Shown: positions 8,354 to 17,438, counted from the first letter of the stretch. The stretch: DNA of 64,000 nt from Pseudomonas farris (GCF_019145235.1 NZ_JAHSTV010000006.1:372001-436000); one strand, 5' to 3'. The notes: generated from the sequence alone by a model not told the origin. Made by a program: numbers and translations.

Positions 8354-9685
8354 TCAGTTGCTGGAAATTTCGCCAACCGGCAATTTTTCCTTGCTGCGCC
8401 AGTGCGGCAGAGAGTTCCAGTAGCGCTCGCCCTTGGCGTCGTCGTACATACCTTCCCAGCGTGCGATGACCAGCACGGCCAAGGCGTTGCCGATCACGTT
8501 TAGCGCGGTACGGGCCATGTCCATGATGCGGTCGACACCGGCGATGAACGCCAGGCCTTCCAGCGGAATACCAACGCTGCCCAAAGTGGCCAGCAGCACC
8601 ACGAAGGACACACCCGGTACGCCGGCGATGCCTTTGGAGGTGACCATCAGTGTCAGCACCAGCAGCAATTGTTGGCTGATCGACAGGTCGATGCCGTAGA
8701 GCTGGGCAATGAAGATTGCCGCGATACTTTGGTACAGGGTCGAACCGTCGAGGTTGAACGAGTAGCCGGTCGGTACCACGAAACTGCAGATGGCTTTCGG
8801 CGCGCCGTAGGCTTCCATCTTCTCGATCACGCGCGGCAGCACGGTTTCGGAACTGGCGGTGGAGTAGGCCAGGACTAGCTCATCCTTGAAGATGCGCATC
8901 AGCTTGATCACCGAGAAGCCGAACAGGCGAGCGATCAGGCCCAGCACCACAAAGGCGAAGAAGGCGATGGCGAAGTAAACCAGAACGACCAATTTGGCCA
9001 GCGGCAGCAGAGAGGCGAAGCCGAAGTTGGCCACGGTCACCGCGATCAATGCGAACACGCCGATCGGGGCGTAGTTCATGATCATGTGGGTGACCTTGAA
9101 CATGCTTTCCGATACGCCCTGGAACATCTTCACCAGCGGCTCGCGCAGGTCCGATTGCAGGCTCGACAGACCGAGACCGAACAACACGGAGAAGAAGATG
9201 ATCGGCAGCATTTCGCCGCGGGCCATGGCCGCGAAGATGTTCGACGGGATCAGGTTGAGGATGGTCTGGATGAACGCATGTTCATGCTGAACCTCGGCGG
9301 CAGTGGCCTGGTACTTGGAAATATCCACCGTACCCAGGGTGCTCATGTCGATGCCGGTGCCCGGATGGACCACGTTGGCCAACACCAGACCGACCAGAAT
9401 GGCGATGGTGGTGACGATTTCGAAGTAAATGATGGTCTTCAGACCGATGCGACCGAGTTTCTTCGCGTCGCCCACGCCAGCAATGCCGACAACTAGCGAG
9501 GAAATCACGATCGGGATCACGATCATCTTGATCAGACGGATAAAGATATCGCCTGCCGGTTGCAGGACATTGCTGATCCACCAAGCCTTTTCGGCACTGA
9601 AATGGTTGAGCAGTGCACCAATTGCTATCCCCAGAACCAGACCGATGAGGATCTGCCAGGCGAGGCTAAGCTTTGCCTTCTTCAT
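8354..9685 (-). CDS. gltP: Proton/glutamate-aspartate symporter
   Basis: The 443-residue protein matches the dicarboxylate/amino acid:cation symporter family along its length: MIVIPIVISSLVVGIAGVGD near the N-terminus, PTGYSFNLDGS and the SSETVLPR hairpin in the transport core, and the late GIAGVPG and GVDRIMDMART segments. The N-terminus MKKAKLSLAWQILIGLVL closely matches E. coli GltP, which supports the start at 9685 with aaggg upstream rather than the longer frame from 9724. It imports glutamate and aspartate with protons across the inner membrane. An array of ATGCCG repeats about 150 bases upstream (9832-9886) may be its operator region. Confidence 0.92.
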   Translation of the reverse strand: MKKAKLSLAWQILIGLVLGIAIGALLNHFSAEKAWWISNVLQPAGDIFIRLIKMIVIPIVISSLVVGIAGVGDAKKLGRIGLKTIIYFEIVTTIAILVGLVLANVVHPGTGIDMSTLGTVDISKYQATAAEVQHEHAFIQTILNLIPSNIFAAMARGEMLPIIFFSVLFGLGLSSLQSDLREPLVKMFQGVSESMFKVTHMIMNYAPIGVFALIAVTVANFGFASLLPLAKLVVLVYFAIAFFAFVVLGLIARLFGFSVIKLMRIFKDELVLAYSTASSETVLPRVIEKMEAYGAPKAICSFVVPTGYSFNLDGSTLYQSIAAIFIAQLYGIDLSISQQLLLVLTLMVTSKGIAGVPGVSFVVLLATLGSVGIPLEGLAFIAGVDRIMDMARTALNVIGNALAVLVIARWEGMYDDAKGERYWNSLPHWRSKEKLPVGEISSN

Positions 9686-9831
9686 ATCTTTACCCTTACT
9701 TGCGTTTGACTCAGGCTGATGCATGAACTGAAACGCTCAATGGCGAACAAGTCTTGCATCGGCCCCCGTATAAGGTCCCCGCGAGCGAGCATTTACAGCT
9801 CTCAGGCAGCGAAAAAGGCGCAACTATTCCG

Positions 9832-9886
9832 ATGCCGGGAAGCGCCGTCTAATGCCGTAAACGCCTACCCTATGCCGAATCGGCAT
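9832..9886. promoter_or_regulatory. Operator-like array: three ATGCCG repeats at exact 20-bp steps plus an inverted copy
   Basis: ATGCCG occurs at 9832, 9852 and 9872, exactly 20 bases (about two helical turns) apart. The last copy forms a palindrome with CGGCAT at 9881-9886. The array lies about 150-200 bases upstream of gltP on its promoter side. Phased repeats of this kind are typical of cooperative regulator binding; no regulator is identified. The palindrome is followed by TTTTTT on the plus strand, so a short terminator is the alternative reading. Confidence 0.4.
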
Positions 9887-10079
9887 GAGATTTTTTAACT
9901 GAAACCCGCGTCCCACCCGGTTTGAATACGACATTCAGGCGGGCATAAGTGCCGTGAGCCGGCCATTTCAGCGCAGGTCGATGTTTTTTAAATAGGCGGA
10001 AATTTAGGAAAAGGCCTACGTTTGGCTGTGAATTATCGTCTCGAGAAAGTCGGAGCTTTCTCGATATACGGTCACGAAG

Positions 10080-10335
10080 AAACACCGCGAAACGGTTTTG
10101 CGGGGAATATGCAGCAATAGCAGATGAACTGAGTGCTCTAGATCAACGTTTTGCACGTTGAAGCCCTCCGCAAGTCCGTCGAGCCCTCTGGCCCCGGCGA
10201 ACTTGCGTCGCAGCTTTACCTGACCCGGCCCTTGCGCGGGTACTCCCTGTACCCCTAGGTCACTCCGACCCTGAACAGTCAGAACGTCCCGACCCCTTGG
10301 TCATGCGTCTACCGTCCTCGGGTAGCGCAGTGGAA
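10080..10335. ncRNA. Candidate structured RNA between gltP and the lysozyme inhibitor gene
   Basis: About 680 bases between gltP and the next gene carry no credible protein. Within them, about 250 bases are dense in hairpins. Read on the minus strand these include ctacc-cgaggac-ggtag (10305-10325 region), gacc-aagg-ggtc, ggtc-ggagt-gacc, gggtac-aggga-gtaccc, a long arm cgcaagt...acttgcg spanning 10169-10207 with an inner gggcc-agag-ggctc hairpin, and tcaacgt-gcaaa-acgttga. Three loops hold GGA. A hairpin followed by gtttctt near 10080-10105 could end a minus-strand transcript. Strand and function are inferred; I do not recognise a known RNA family. Confidence 0.3.
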
Positions 10336-10368
10336 AGAAGCGCTGGGGCCTCTTTCGTGTTTCGAAAC

Positions 10369-10833
10369 TCAGTACCAGTTCGGATCTTTCTTCAGTTGCT
10401 CCATCAACAACTTCTGCATGCCTTCGTCCGGTTTTCCCAGGAAGCGGTAGTCGGCATGTCGTGTGGGCGACTTGTCGGCCGGCAGGCCTGCTGGCACTTC
10501 GACCAGCATGGCGTAGGCATCCTTCTTGTCGAAGCTGAATGCCACGATCAAGCGGTTGTTCAGACACGTCTGCCGGGTTTCGCAGAGCGGCCCGACCAGA
10601 TACTGGTCGCCATCCTCTTCAACAGCATTCATTTGCTCGGCATCGCCGGACAGGTTCATCACCCATTCCGGCAGGCGTTCTTCTTTCTTCACAACGCCTT
10701 GCCAGGTTTCACGGTACTGCGGGTCTGCAGTGAGCAATTCATTGACCCGCATCTGGCCATCGTTGGCCGCCATTGCCATGGCACTGCCGCCCAGAAGCAG
10801 GGCGGCTGCCACTGTCTTTAACGAAATGCTCAT
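10369..10833 (-). CDS. ivy: Ivy-family lysozyme inhibitor, periplasmic
   Basis: The 154-residue protein has a signal peptide ending AMA at residue 22 and the Ivy fold signatures QYRETWQGVV, LPEWV and YLVGPLC followed by NNRLIVAFSFDKKDAY. Ivy proteins block C-type lysozyme or periplasmic lytic enzymes. In E. coli Ivy the inhibitory loop is CKPHDC, whose His enters the lysozyme active site. Here the loop reads CETRQTC, one residue longer and without the His, so strong lysozyme inhibition is doubtful. It resembles the second Ivy paralogue of P. aeruginosa found beside algB. An imperfect hairpin at 10334-10355 may end the transcript. Start ATG 10833 lies two bases after the DUF1328 stop. Confidence 0.8.
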   Translation of the reverse strand: MSISLKTVAAALLLGGSAMAMAANDGQMRVNELLTADPQYRETWQGVVKKEERLPEWVMNLSGDAEQMNAVEEDGDQYLVGPLCETRQTCLNNRLIVAFSFDKKDAYAMLVEVPAGLPADKSPTRHADYRFLGKPDEGMQKLLMEQLKKDPNWY

Positions 10834-10835
10834 GG

Positions 10836-11078
<243 letters not shown>

Positions 11079-11082
11079 TTAC

Positions 11083-11367
11083 CTAAAACACCCAACGTTC
11101 CTGAGGCGTCTCATCCACAGGCTGGGCCTGGTCGACGTCCATCATTCGCATCGAGTCGCTGTCAGCCAGGCTGCTGCTGACGGCGCTGAAATGGGTTTGG
11201 GGAGTGTGTGGAATCGACAGGTGCGGCGTCTCTGGCTGCTGGCTCTGTTCCCAACGCAAGTACTGCTGGCCGCCAATCAAGGTGATCAATAGCGCCAGCA
11301 GGACAAACAAGCCTTGCTGGACAAGCAATGGCGAGATACGCAATTGGGCGGCACCTTGGCGATTCAT
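11083..11367 (-). CDS. Small single-pass membrane protein of unknown function
   Basis: This 94-residue protein has one membrane helix (about residues 17-33, GLFVLLALLITLIGG) preceded by a basic N-terminus. A Gln, Pro and Ser-rich polar tail follows, ending ERWVF. The start ATG 11367 has a strong gggagg ribosome site. I do not recognise a domain. It lies 82 bases upstream of the DUF1328 gene on the same strand, and its start faces away from algB across a 441-base intergenic region. Confidence 0.65.
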   Translation of the reverse strand: MNRQGAAQLRISPLLVQQGLFVLLALLITLIGGQQYLRWEQSQQPETPHLSIPHTPQTHFSAVSSSLADSDSMRMMDVDQAQPVDETPQERWVF

Positions 11368-11522
11368 CCTGAAGTTCCTCCCACGCTGGGGTAGTGATCT
11401 TTGGCGGGCGCTGGTTCATTAAATGCCCTTGTTACCCAGACTCCTGCAGCCTGCATGCCACCTTTTTGTAAGTGTTAATTCGTTCTAAATCAATGAGTTA
11501 AATGATTTGTCCAAATCGTTCT

Positions 11523-11723
11523 GAACGCATCCTGCACGATGGCCCTTCTGAGGTCGTGCGTAATGCACGATGGACTCGCGAATACTTTCAATATTTTTGG
11601 AATTGAGGGAAGGGCGCAGATGTCAGAAAGGGACGCAGGCCATCGCCGAAGAACGGTTCATTAATAAAAAATCAAATAAATCAGCTGGTTATCTTGTTGA
11701 TAAGTAGATAGCTCCGCTGATTT
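11523..11723. promoter_or_regulatory. algB upstream region with direct and nested inverted repeats
   Basis: The 441 bases before algB hold no gene. Three structures stand out. TGCACGATGG occurs as a direct repeat at 11533-11542 and 11564-11573, with an inverted cgtgc/gcacg hairpin touching the second copy. An inverted repeat aaatcagc (11678-11685) / gctgattt (11716-11723) encloses a second one, ttatc-ttgtt-gataa. GAACGC at 11523 and TCTGA at 11547 resemble an AlgU promoter but with an 18-base spacer and imperfect -35. algB is known to depend on AlgU in P. aeruginosa; the assignment here is weak. Confidence 0.35.
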
Positions 11724-11808
11724 GGCTGAAATCGGCCACAATCAATCATGCAACTTGCCCGATTTTTCTGGGCCTAACCAAAATCAACAATTAAAGGAGC
11801 GCAGGAAC

Positions 11809-13155
11809 ATGGAATCAGCCACTGAGCATCAAGGCCGCATTCTGCTGGTGGATGATGAATCCGCCATCCTCCGAACCTTTCGCTATTGCCTCGAAGATGA
11901 AGGCTACAGCGTGGCCACCGCGACCAGCGCTGCTCAGGCCGAGGCCTTATTGCAGCGCCAGGTTTTCGATCTGTGCTTCCTCGATTTGCGCCTGGGTGAA
12001 GACAATGGGCTCGATGTGCTGGCCCAAATGCGCATCCAGGCGCCGTGGATGCGGGTGGTGATCGTGACTGCTCACTCGGCGGTGGACACTGCCGTGGATG
12101 CGATTCAGGCTGGTGCCGCCGACTATCTGGTCAAACCTTGCAGCCCCGACCAGTTGCGTCTGGCCACTGCCAAACAGCTGGAAGTACGACAACTCTCGGC
12201 GCGTTTGGAAGCCCTCGAAGGTGAAGTGCGCAAACCCAAAGAGGGCCTGGATTCCCACAGTCCGGCCATGAAAGTAGTACTCGAAACCGCACGCCAGGTT
12301 GCCAGTACCGACGCTAATATTCTGCTTCTCGGCGAGTCAGGCACCGGTAAAGGTGAACTGTCACGGGCGATTCACGGCTGGAGCAAACGCCAGAAGAAAT
12401 CCTGCGTGACCATCAATTGTCCATCCCTGACTGCAGAGTTGATGGACAGCGAGCTTTTCGGCCACAGCCGGGGCGCCTTCACCGGTGCCAGTGAAAGTAC
12501 CTTGGGTCGTGTCAATCAGGCCGACGGCGGAACGCTGTTTCTCGACGAGATCGGCGATTTTCCCCTGACCTTGCAGCCAAAATTGCTGCGTTTCATTCAG
12601 GATAAGGAATACGAACGCGTGGGCGATCCGGTGACGCGTCGCGCTGACGTGCGAATCCTCGCAGCGACTAACCTCAATCTGGAAGACATGGTTCGCGATG
12701 GTCGTTTTCGTGAAGACTTGCTCTATCGCCTGAACGTCATCACCTTGCACTTGCCGCCGCTTCGCGAGCGCAGGGAAGACATTCTTAACCTGGCAGACCG
12801 CTTCCTGGCGCGCTTCGTCAAGGAATACTCGCGTCCGGCCCGGTGTTTCAGCGACGAGGCCCGCGAAGCGCTGCTCAGCTACCGCTGGCCGGGCAACATT
12901 CGCGAGCTGCGCAACGTGGTGGAGCGCGCGAGCATTATTTGCCCGCAGGAGCGGGTCGAGCTCAGCCACTTGGGCATGGCCGAGGCCCCGGCTAACCACA
13001 CGCCGCGCATTGGTGCTGCGTTGAGCCTGGATGAGTTGGAGAAAGCTCACATTGGCGCGGTCCTCGCCACGGCCGACACGCTGGATCAGGCGGCCAAGAC
13101 CCTGGGTATCGATGCCTCGACCCTGTACCGCAAACGCAAGCAGTACAACCTGTGA
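11809..13155 (+). CDS. algB: Alginate NtrC-family response regulator AlgB
   Basis: At 449 residues this equals the length I recall for P. aeruginosa AlgB. The receiver domain (residues 10-125) has the phospho-acceptor Asp59 in LCFLDLRLG. The sigma-54 AAA+ domain (about 145-380) has Walker A GESGTGKG and the GAFTGA loop that contacts sigma-54. A Fis-type helix-turn-helix closes the protein (LDQAAKTLGIDASTLYRKRK). AlgB activates alginate genes and represses quorum-related traits; KinB is its partner. The start at ATG 11809 has aaggag upstream and removes 29 unlikely residues from the longer frame. kinB follows after 10 bases. Confidence 0.95.
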   Translation: MESATEHQGRILLVDDESAILRTFRYCLEDEGYSVATATSAAQAEALLQRQVFDLCFLDLRLGEDNGLDVLAQMRIQAPWMRVVIVTAHSAVDTAVDAIQAGAADYLVKPCSPDQLRLATAKQLEVRQLSARLEALEGEVRKPKEGLDSHSPAMKVVLETARQVASTDANILLLGESGTGKGELSRAIHGWSKRQKKSCVTINCPSLTAELMDSELFGHSRGAFTGASESTLGRVNQADGGTLFLDEIGDFPLTLQPKLLRFIQDKEYERVGDPVTRRADVRILAATNLNLEDMVRDGRFREDLLYRLNVITLHLPPLRERREDILNLADRFLARFVKEYSRPARCFSDEAREALLSYRWPGNIRELRNVVERASIICPQERVELSHLGMAEAPANHTPRIGAALSLDELEKAHIGAVLATADTLDQAAKTLGIDASTLYRKRKQYNL

Positions 13156-13165
13156 GTCGTAATCG

Positions 13166-14956
13166 ATGAAACTGGCGATGACGTTGCGCACCCGGCTGTT
13201 TCTGAGTATTTCCGCGCTGATTACGGTGGCGCTGCTTGGGCTCTTGCTCGGGCTGGTCAGCGTGATGCAGATGGCAGGTACTCAGGAAGCCCTGATCCGT
13301 GACAACTTCGTCACGCTGGACCTGGGATTGAAGCTGCGTCAGACCCTGGGTGATCAACTGATCATCATGCTCGACGAGCAACCTGATGCTGCGGCGTTCG
13401 AGGCATCCAAGCAGCATTCCCTTGAGTTGCTTGACGAAGGCATTGCTCGCGAGCCGTCCAGCGAAGGCACCCAGTATGGTTTCAAAAAGGCCAAGGCCGA
13501 TTATCAGAGCTTACTGCAGGCCTTTGATCTTTCCCGTGCTCCGGTACAGGTAGTCAGTGGTGACGGGGATCTCAAAGAGAAATTCAACGCGTTGCGTAAT
13601 GGCTTGATTTATGAACAGAAGCGCGCACTGGACAATATCAACGAGATCGAACGCAAGGCCCGGGAGCGGGCACTATTGATTGCCGGCCTGCTTGGGTTGG
13701 TCGGGGTGGCAGTGCTGTTCATCGGGTTCATTACTGCCCATGCGATCGCCCGGCGATTCGGGGCTCCGATCGAGGCCTTGGCCGCGGCGGCTGACAACAT
13801 CGGCCAAGGTAATTTCGAAGTGACCCTGCCGATTTCTTCCGCGGTGGAAATGAATCAGTTGACCCGGCGTTTCGGAATCATGGCCGAGGCCCTGCGTGAG
13901 CACCAGGCTACCAATATCGACGAGCTGCTCGCCGGTCAGCAACGTTTGCAAGCGGTGCTCGACAGCATCGACGACGGTTTGCTGATTATCGATCGTCAAG
14001 GTCATCTCGAGCACCTCAACCCGGTGGCTCAGCGCCAATTAGGCTGGGACACCGATCGTCTCGGTCAAGGGCTGGGCACGGCGCTTGAGCGTCCCGAACT
14101 GGATGAACAACTGCAGCTGGTATTGCGCGGCGGCACACTGGAGCGCGCGCCGGAGGACCTGAATATCGAGGTGGATGGCGAGTCGCGATTGCTGACGTAT
14201 AGCCTGACCCCGGTCAGCCATACCCAGGGTCATATTCTCGGTGCGGTGATGGTGTTGCATGACGTCACCGAACAGCGTGCCTTCGAACGGGTACGTAGCG
14301 AGTTCGTCCTGCGCGCTTCCCATGAGTTGCGCACACCGGTTACCGGGATGCACATGGCATTCGGCCTGTTCCGCGAGCGGACGCATTTTGCCGCAGACTC
14401 TCGCGAAGCCGACCTGCTGGACACCGTCAACGAAGAAATGCAGCGCCTCATGCAGTTGATCAACGACCTGCTGAATTTCTCTCGCTATCAGAACGGCCTG
14501 CAAAAACTCACGCTGGCACCGTGCTCCATCGAAGACTTGCTGGATCAGGCCCAGACACGTTTTGCCGTCTCGGCGCAGGAGAAGGGCATTGAGCTGCTGG
14601 TGGAAGTGCAGGGGCCGTTGCCGCGGCTGCAAGCCGATCAGGCACAACTGGAGCGGGTGCTCGACAACCTGATCGACAACGCCTTGCGCCATACCTCCCA
14701 CGACGGACTGATCCGTTTGCAGGCCCGGCGCCATGGAGAGCGGATGATTATCAGTGTCGAGGACAACGGCGAGGGCATTGCCTACGGCCAGCAGGGACGG
14801 ATCTTCGAGCCCTTTGTCCAGGTCGGCCGCAAAAAGGGCGGTGCCGGGCTTGGTCTGGCGCTGTGCAAGGAAATCGTGCAACTGCATGGCGGGCGGATGG
14901 GTGTCTATTCACGGCCGGGGCAGGGGACACAGTTCTATATGGCACTGGCGATATAA
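13166..14956 (+). CDS. kinB: Sensor histidine kinase KinB
   Basis: The 596-residue inner-membrane kinase has helices at about 10-32 and 171-191 around a periplasmic sensor domain, a HAMP linker (192-245), a PAS domain (about 260-370) and a kinase core. The core shows the phospho-acceptor His386 in RASHELRTP and the ATP-site motifs DNLIDNALRH, DNGEGI and GGAGLGLALC. KinB phosphorylates and dephosphorylates AlgB and restrains alginate production; its loss causes mucoidy in P. aeruginosa. All catalytic motifs are intact here. It lies in an operon with algB and converges on the EAL gene with only 12 bases between stops. Confidence 0.95.
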   Translation: MKLAMTLRTRLFLSISALITVALLGLLLGLVSVMQMAGTQEALIRDNFVTLDLGLKLRQTLGDQLIIMLDEQPDAAAFEASKQHSLELLDEGIAREPSSEGTQYGFKKAKADYQSLLQAFDLSRAPVQVVSGDGDLKEKFNALRNGLIYEQKRALDNINEIERKARERALLIAGLLGLVGVAVLFIGFITAHAIARRFGAPIEALAAAADNIGQGNFEVTLPISSAVEMNQLTRRFGIMAEALREHQATNIDELLAGQQRLQAVLDSIDDGLLIIDRQGHLEHLNPVAQRQLGWDTDRLGQGLGTALERPELDEQLQLVLRGGTLERAPEDLNIEVDGESRLLTYSLTPVSHTQGHILGAVMVLHDVTEQRAFERVRSEFVLRASHELRTPVTGMHMAFGLFRERTHFAADSREADLLDTVNEEMQRLMQLINDLLNFSRYQNGLQKLTLAPCSIEDLLDQAQTRFAVSAQEKGIELLVEVQGPLPRLQADQAQLERVLDNLIDNALRHTSHDGLIRLQARRHGERMIISVEDNGEGIAYGQQGRIFEPFVQVGRKKGGAGLGLALCKEIVQLHGGRMGVYSRPGQGTQFYMALAI

Positions 14957-14968
14957 ACCGTAGCCATC

Positions 14969-16585
14969 TCAGGCTTCGTCATCCAGACGTCGCATCCTCA
15001 ATCGGCGGCCACGGGTAATTAGTTCGATGAACTGCACGGCGCTCAGTGCGTGGGCGAACAGCCAGCCCTGACCGAACTTAACCCCTTCGCTGCTCAGAAA
15101 CACCGCTTGGGCTTCATGTTCGATGCCTTCTGCAATCACCTTGAGTTGCAGGGCCTGAGCCATGCGAATGATGTGCGGTGCCACGCCGCTGCTGGCGGCG
15201 TCGTGGCCCAGCGCGTCGATAAACGCCTTGTCGATTTTCAGGCAGTCCACCGGTAGGGTTTGCAGGTAGGCGAGGCTGCAATAGCCGGTGCCAAAGTCGT
15301 CGATCAGCACCTGATGCCCGACATCCCGCAGGGCTTGCAGGTTTTCTCGGGCCACCACCACATCGACCAATCCGCGTTCGGTCACCTCAAAGGCAATCTG
15401 CCTGGCCGCTACCCGGTGCACACTTAGCAGGCGCGCTATCACCTGACCGATACGCGGCACCATGACATCGCAGGCCGCCAGGTTAACCGAGATGTACAGC
15501 TGCGGATTGGACCGCAACAGTTGCCCGAGCTGTTCCAGCAGGCGCTGCAATACAAAGTCGGTCATCTGGCGAATCTGGCCGGTATTCTCCGCCATCGGAA
15601 TGAACAGGTCGGGACTGGTCAGCGTGCCGTCCGGCCTTCGCCAGCGCAACAGGGCTTCGGCACCGACGCAGTTGCGGCTGTCGAGGTCGAAGATCGGTTG
15701 ATACAACACCTGCAACTCGCCTCGCCGCATGGCGCCTTGCAGTTCGGCATCCAGCGACTGACGCTGGCGTACCAGCAAAAACACCAGAATGCCTACACAG
15801 GCACTCAACGCCAGGCTGGCCGGCAGTAACCACCACCATACTGCCGGTACATGCATTCCTGTGCGTGGGGTGATCAGTACCAGTTGGTATTCGGGGGTGT
15901 TAGTGGGCATTCGGTAAATCAGGCGGGTATGGGTGACTTGCAGCGCATTGGGACTTTTCGGGGGCCAGGGCTCCGCGGGGGGCCAGGCCTGCGCGACACC
16001 GAGCACCGGAATCGCCCGGGTGCCGTGGTCGAGCACCACCAACAGGCTGCTCCCTGGAGACAGATCGACCATGTCGGTCAAATGCCCGCGGGACGTCGCC
16101 ACCCGGAAATTGCCACGCCCTAGCATCAGGGCGGCGCGGTTCTCATCGGGTTCGGTGGTGGTGTTCAGCCAATAGCTGTAGGTGGGGCCTTTGATGTCCG
16201 GCGGTCGGATCAGCGACACCCCTTCCTGGCGAGGGCGGTTGGAGCAGGTTCGCGAAGTGTCCATATAAGCGGCTTCATAAACGAAGCGGTAGTTGAAGCT
16301 GACCTGCTGCAGGGTGGCGATCATTTCGTCATCGCAGCCTCGCAACGGTTGGGCTTCCAGGTCATCGAGGCTTTCGCGCAACTGCCCGAACAGCTGCTCC
16401 AGACGAACCAGAAAGCGTTCTCCCTGGGCATTCATTTCCAGGCTTTCGTTGTGCTCGACTTGATGCATCGCCACGAACAAACTGCCGACCGTCAGAAGCG
16501 TTGCGCTCAAGGCAGTAGCCAGCATCGCCAAAAACCAAGGGCGATAGAACCAGCTATGCAGTCTCTCCCGAGCAGCAGGCATCAT
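14969..16585 (-). CDS. CSS-motif EAL-domain c-di-GMP phosphodiesterase
   Basis: The 538-residue protein has a membrane helix at about residues 18-40 and a periplasmic CSS-type domain with cysteines in LRGCDDE and SRTCSN. A second helix follows at about 245-265, then a cytoplasmic EAL domain (about 280-530). Catalytic elements are present: EALLRW, SVNLA, EVTERG, IDDFGTGY, LKIDKAFI and AEGIE, so it is probably active. CSS-EAL enzymes such as PdeC sense periplasmic thiol state by disulfide formation between the two Cys, which would link c-di-GMP breakdown to redox. I do not recall this gene between kinB and ampDh2 in P. aeruginosa, so it may be an insertion in this lineage. Confidence 0.9.
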   Translation of the reverse strand: MMPAARERLHSWFYRPWFLAMLATALSATLLTVGSLFVAMHQVEHNESLEMNAQGERFLVRLEQLFGQLRESLDDLEAQPLRGCDDEMIATLQQVSFNYRFVYEAAYMDTSRTCSNRPRQEGVSLIRPPDIKGPTYSYWLNTTTEPDENRAALMLGRGNFRVATSRGHLTDMVDLSPGSSLLVVLDHGTRAIPVLGVAQAWPPAEPWPPKSPNALQVTHTRLIYRMPTNTPEYQLVLITPRTGMHVPAVWWWLLPASLALSACVGILVFLLVRQRQSLDAELQGAMRRGELQVLYQPIFDLDSRNCVGAEALLRWRRPDGTLTSPDLFIPMAENTGQIRQMTDFVLQRLLEQLGQLLRSNPQLYISVNLAACDVMVPRIGQVIARLLSVHRVAARQIAFEVTERGLVDVVVARENLQALRDVGHQVLIDDFGTGYCSLAYLQTLPVDCLKIDKAFIDALGHDAASSGVAPHIIRMAQALQLKVIAEGIEHEAQAVFLSSEGVKFGQGWLFAHALSAVQFIELITRGRRLRMRRLDDEA

Positions 16586-16658
16586 GGAATATCCGAAGAA
16601 TTACCAATGAGTTATAGCTGCTGATTTGGAAAAAGCGCTGACCGTCGGGCGGGCGTCA

Positions 16659-17438
16659 TTATTTTGTCTGATTCAACACCTGAAGAATCGCCGCGGTTTG
16701 TGCGTCCGGTGTACCGTCGAAACGGGAAGGGCGAAAATGCAGCTGAAAGGCTGCCAGCACATTACGTGTCTCTACATCCAGTTCGCCGGTTTGCGGCGTG
16801 GCATAGCCCACGCGGGCAAGCTGTCCCTGAAACCAACTGATGCTGGGTAATTGCACGGCGAACTGCGCTTGTTGCCGTGCCACAGCCTGCTCGTTCGGCC
16901 AGATCCCCAGGCCTTCGGCAGCCAGGCGCTTCCAGGGGAACAGCGGGCCGGGGTCGAGTTTGCGCATCGGTGCGATGTCGCTATGACCAATGATATGGCG
17001 GGGGCTGATCCCTTGGCGCTTACTGATGTCCTTGAGCAGGAAGATCATCGACTGAATCTGGGCTTCGCTGTAGGGATACCAAAGACGCCCGTTCGGGGTG
17101 TCCTCAAAGCCCTGATTAACGATCTCGATACCAATGGAACTGGAGTTCAGCCAGGTCCGACCTTGCCATTCGCTTTCGCCAGCGTGCCAGGCCCGGAAAT
17201 TTTCATCCATTAGCTTATAAATAGTGGCGCGCTTGTCGTCGCTAATCAGATAGTGGCTGCTGACCTCGCCATGGGTTAGCAATTTCAGCGACTCCTCCAG
17301 GGAAGCGGAGGTGTAGTGCATCACCACAAACTGAATACGATTATCGTAATTGGCTGAAGGGTGGCTGGTGTCGACCCGGGGGCCGCTGGCACACCCGGCT
17401 AATAAAAGCAGCGACGCAATAAGAGCAAGAAATTTCAT
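16659..17438 (-). CDS. ampDh2: N-acetylmuramoyl-L-alanine amidase AmpDh2 (lipoprotein)
   Basis: The start at ATG 17438 gives a 259-residue product, the length I recall for P. aeruginosa AmpDh2. The lipoprotein signal ends LLLAGC with the Cys at residue 15. An Amidase_2 domain follows, with zinc-site motifs VMHYTS, IIGHSDI and KLDPGPLF, then a C-terminal peptidoglycan-binding domain (about 190-255, YATPQTGELDVETRNVLAAF). The enzyme cuts the amide bond between muramic acid and the stem peptide in the periplasm or at the outer membrane. AmpD homologues affect AmpR-controlled beta-lactamase induction. Confidence 0.93.
   Translation of the reverse strand: MKFLALIASLLLLAGCASGPRVDTSHPSANYDNRIQFVVMHYTSASLEESLKLLTHGEVSSHYLISDDKRATIYKLMDENFRAWHAGESEWQGRTWLNSSSIGIEIVNQGFEDTPNGRLWYPYSEAQIQSMIFLLKDISKRQGISPRHIIGHSDIAPMRKLDPGPLFPWKRLAAEGLGIWPNEQAVARQQAQFAVQLPSISWFQGQLARVGYATPQTGELDVETRNVLAAFQLHFRPSRFDGTPDAQTAAILQVLNQTK

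Noticed and set aside
9870..10085. A 71-codon minus-strand frame between gltP and the Ivy gene
   Set aside because: No ribosome site, no domain, and composition unlike its neighbours. The region reads better as regulatory or RNA sequence.
11523..11551. A firm AlgU promoter call for algB
   Set aside because: GAACGC and TCTGA are 18 bases apart, beyond the usual 16-17, and the -35 is imperfect. It is kept only as a weak note in the upstream region entry.
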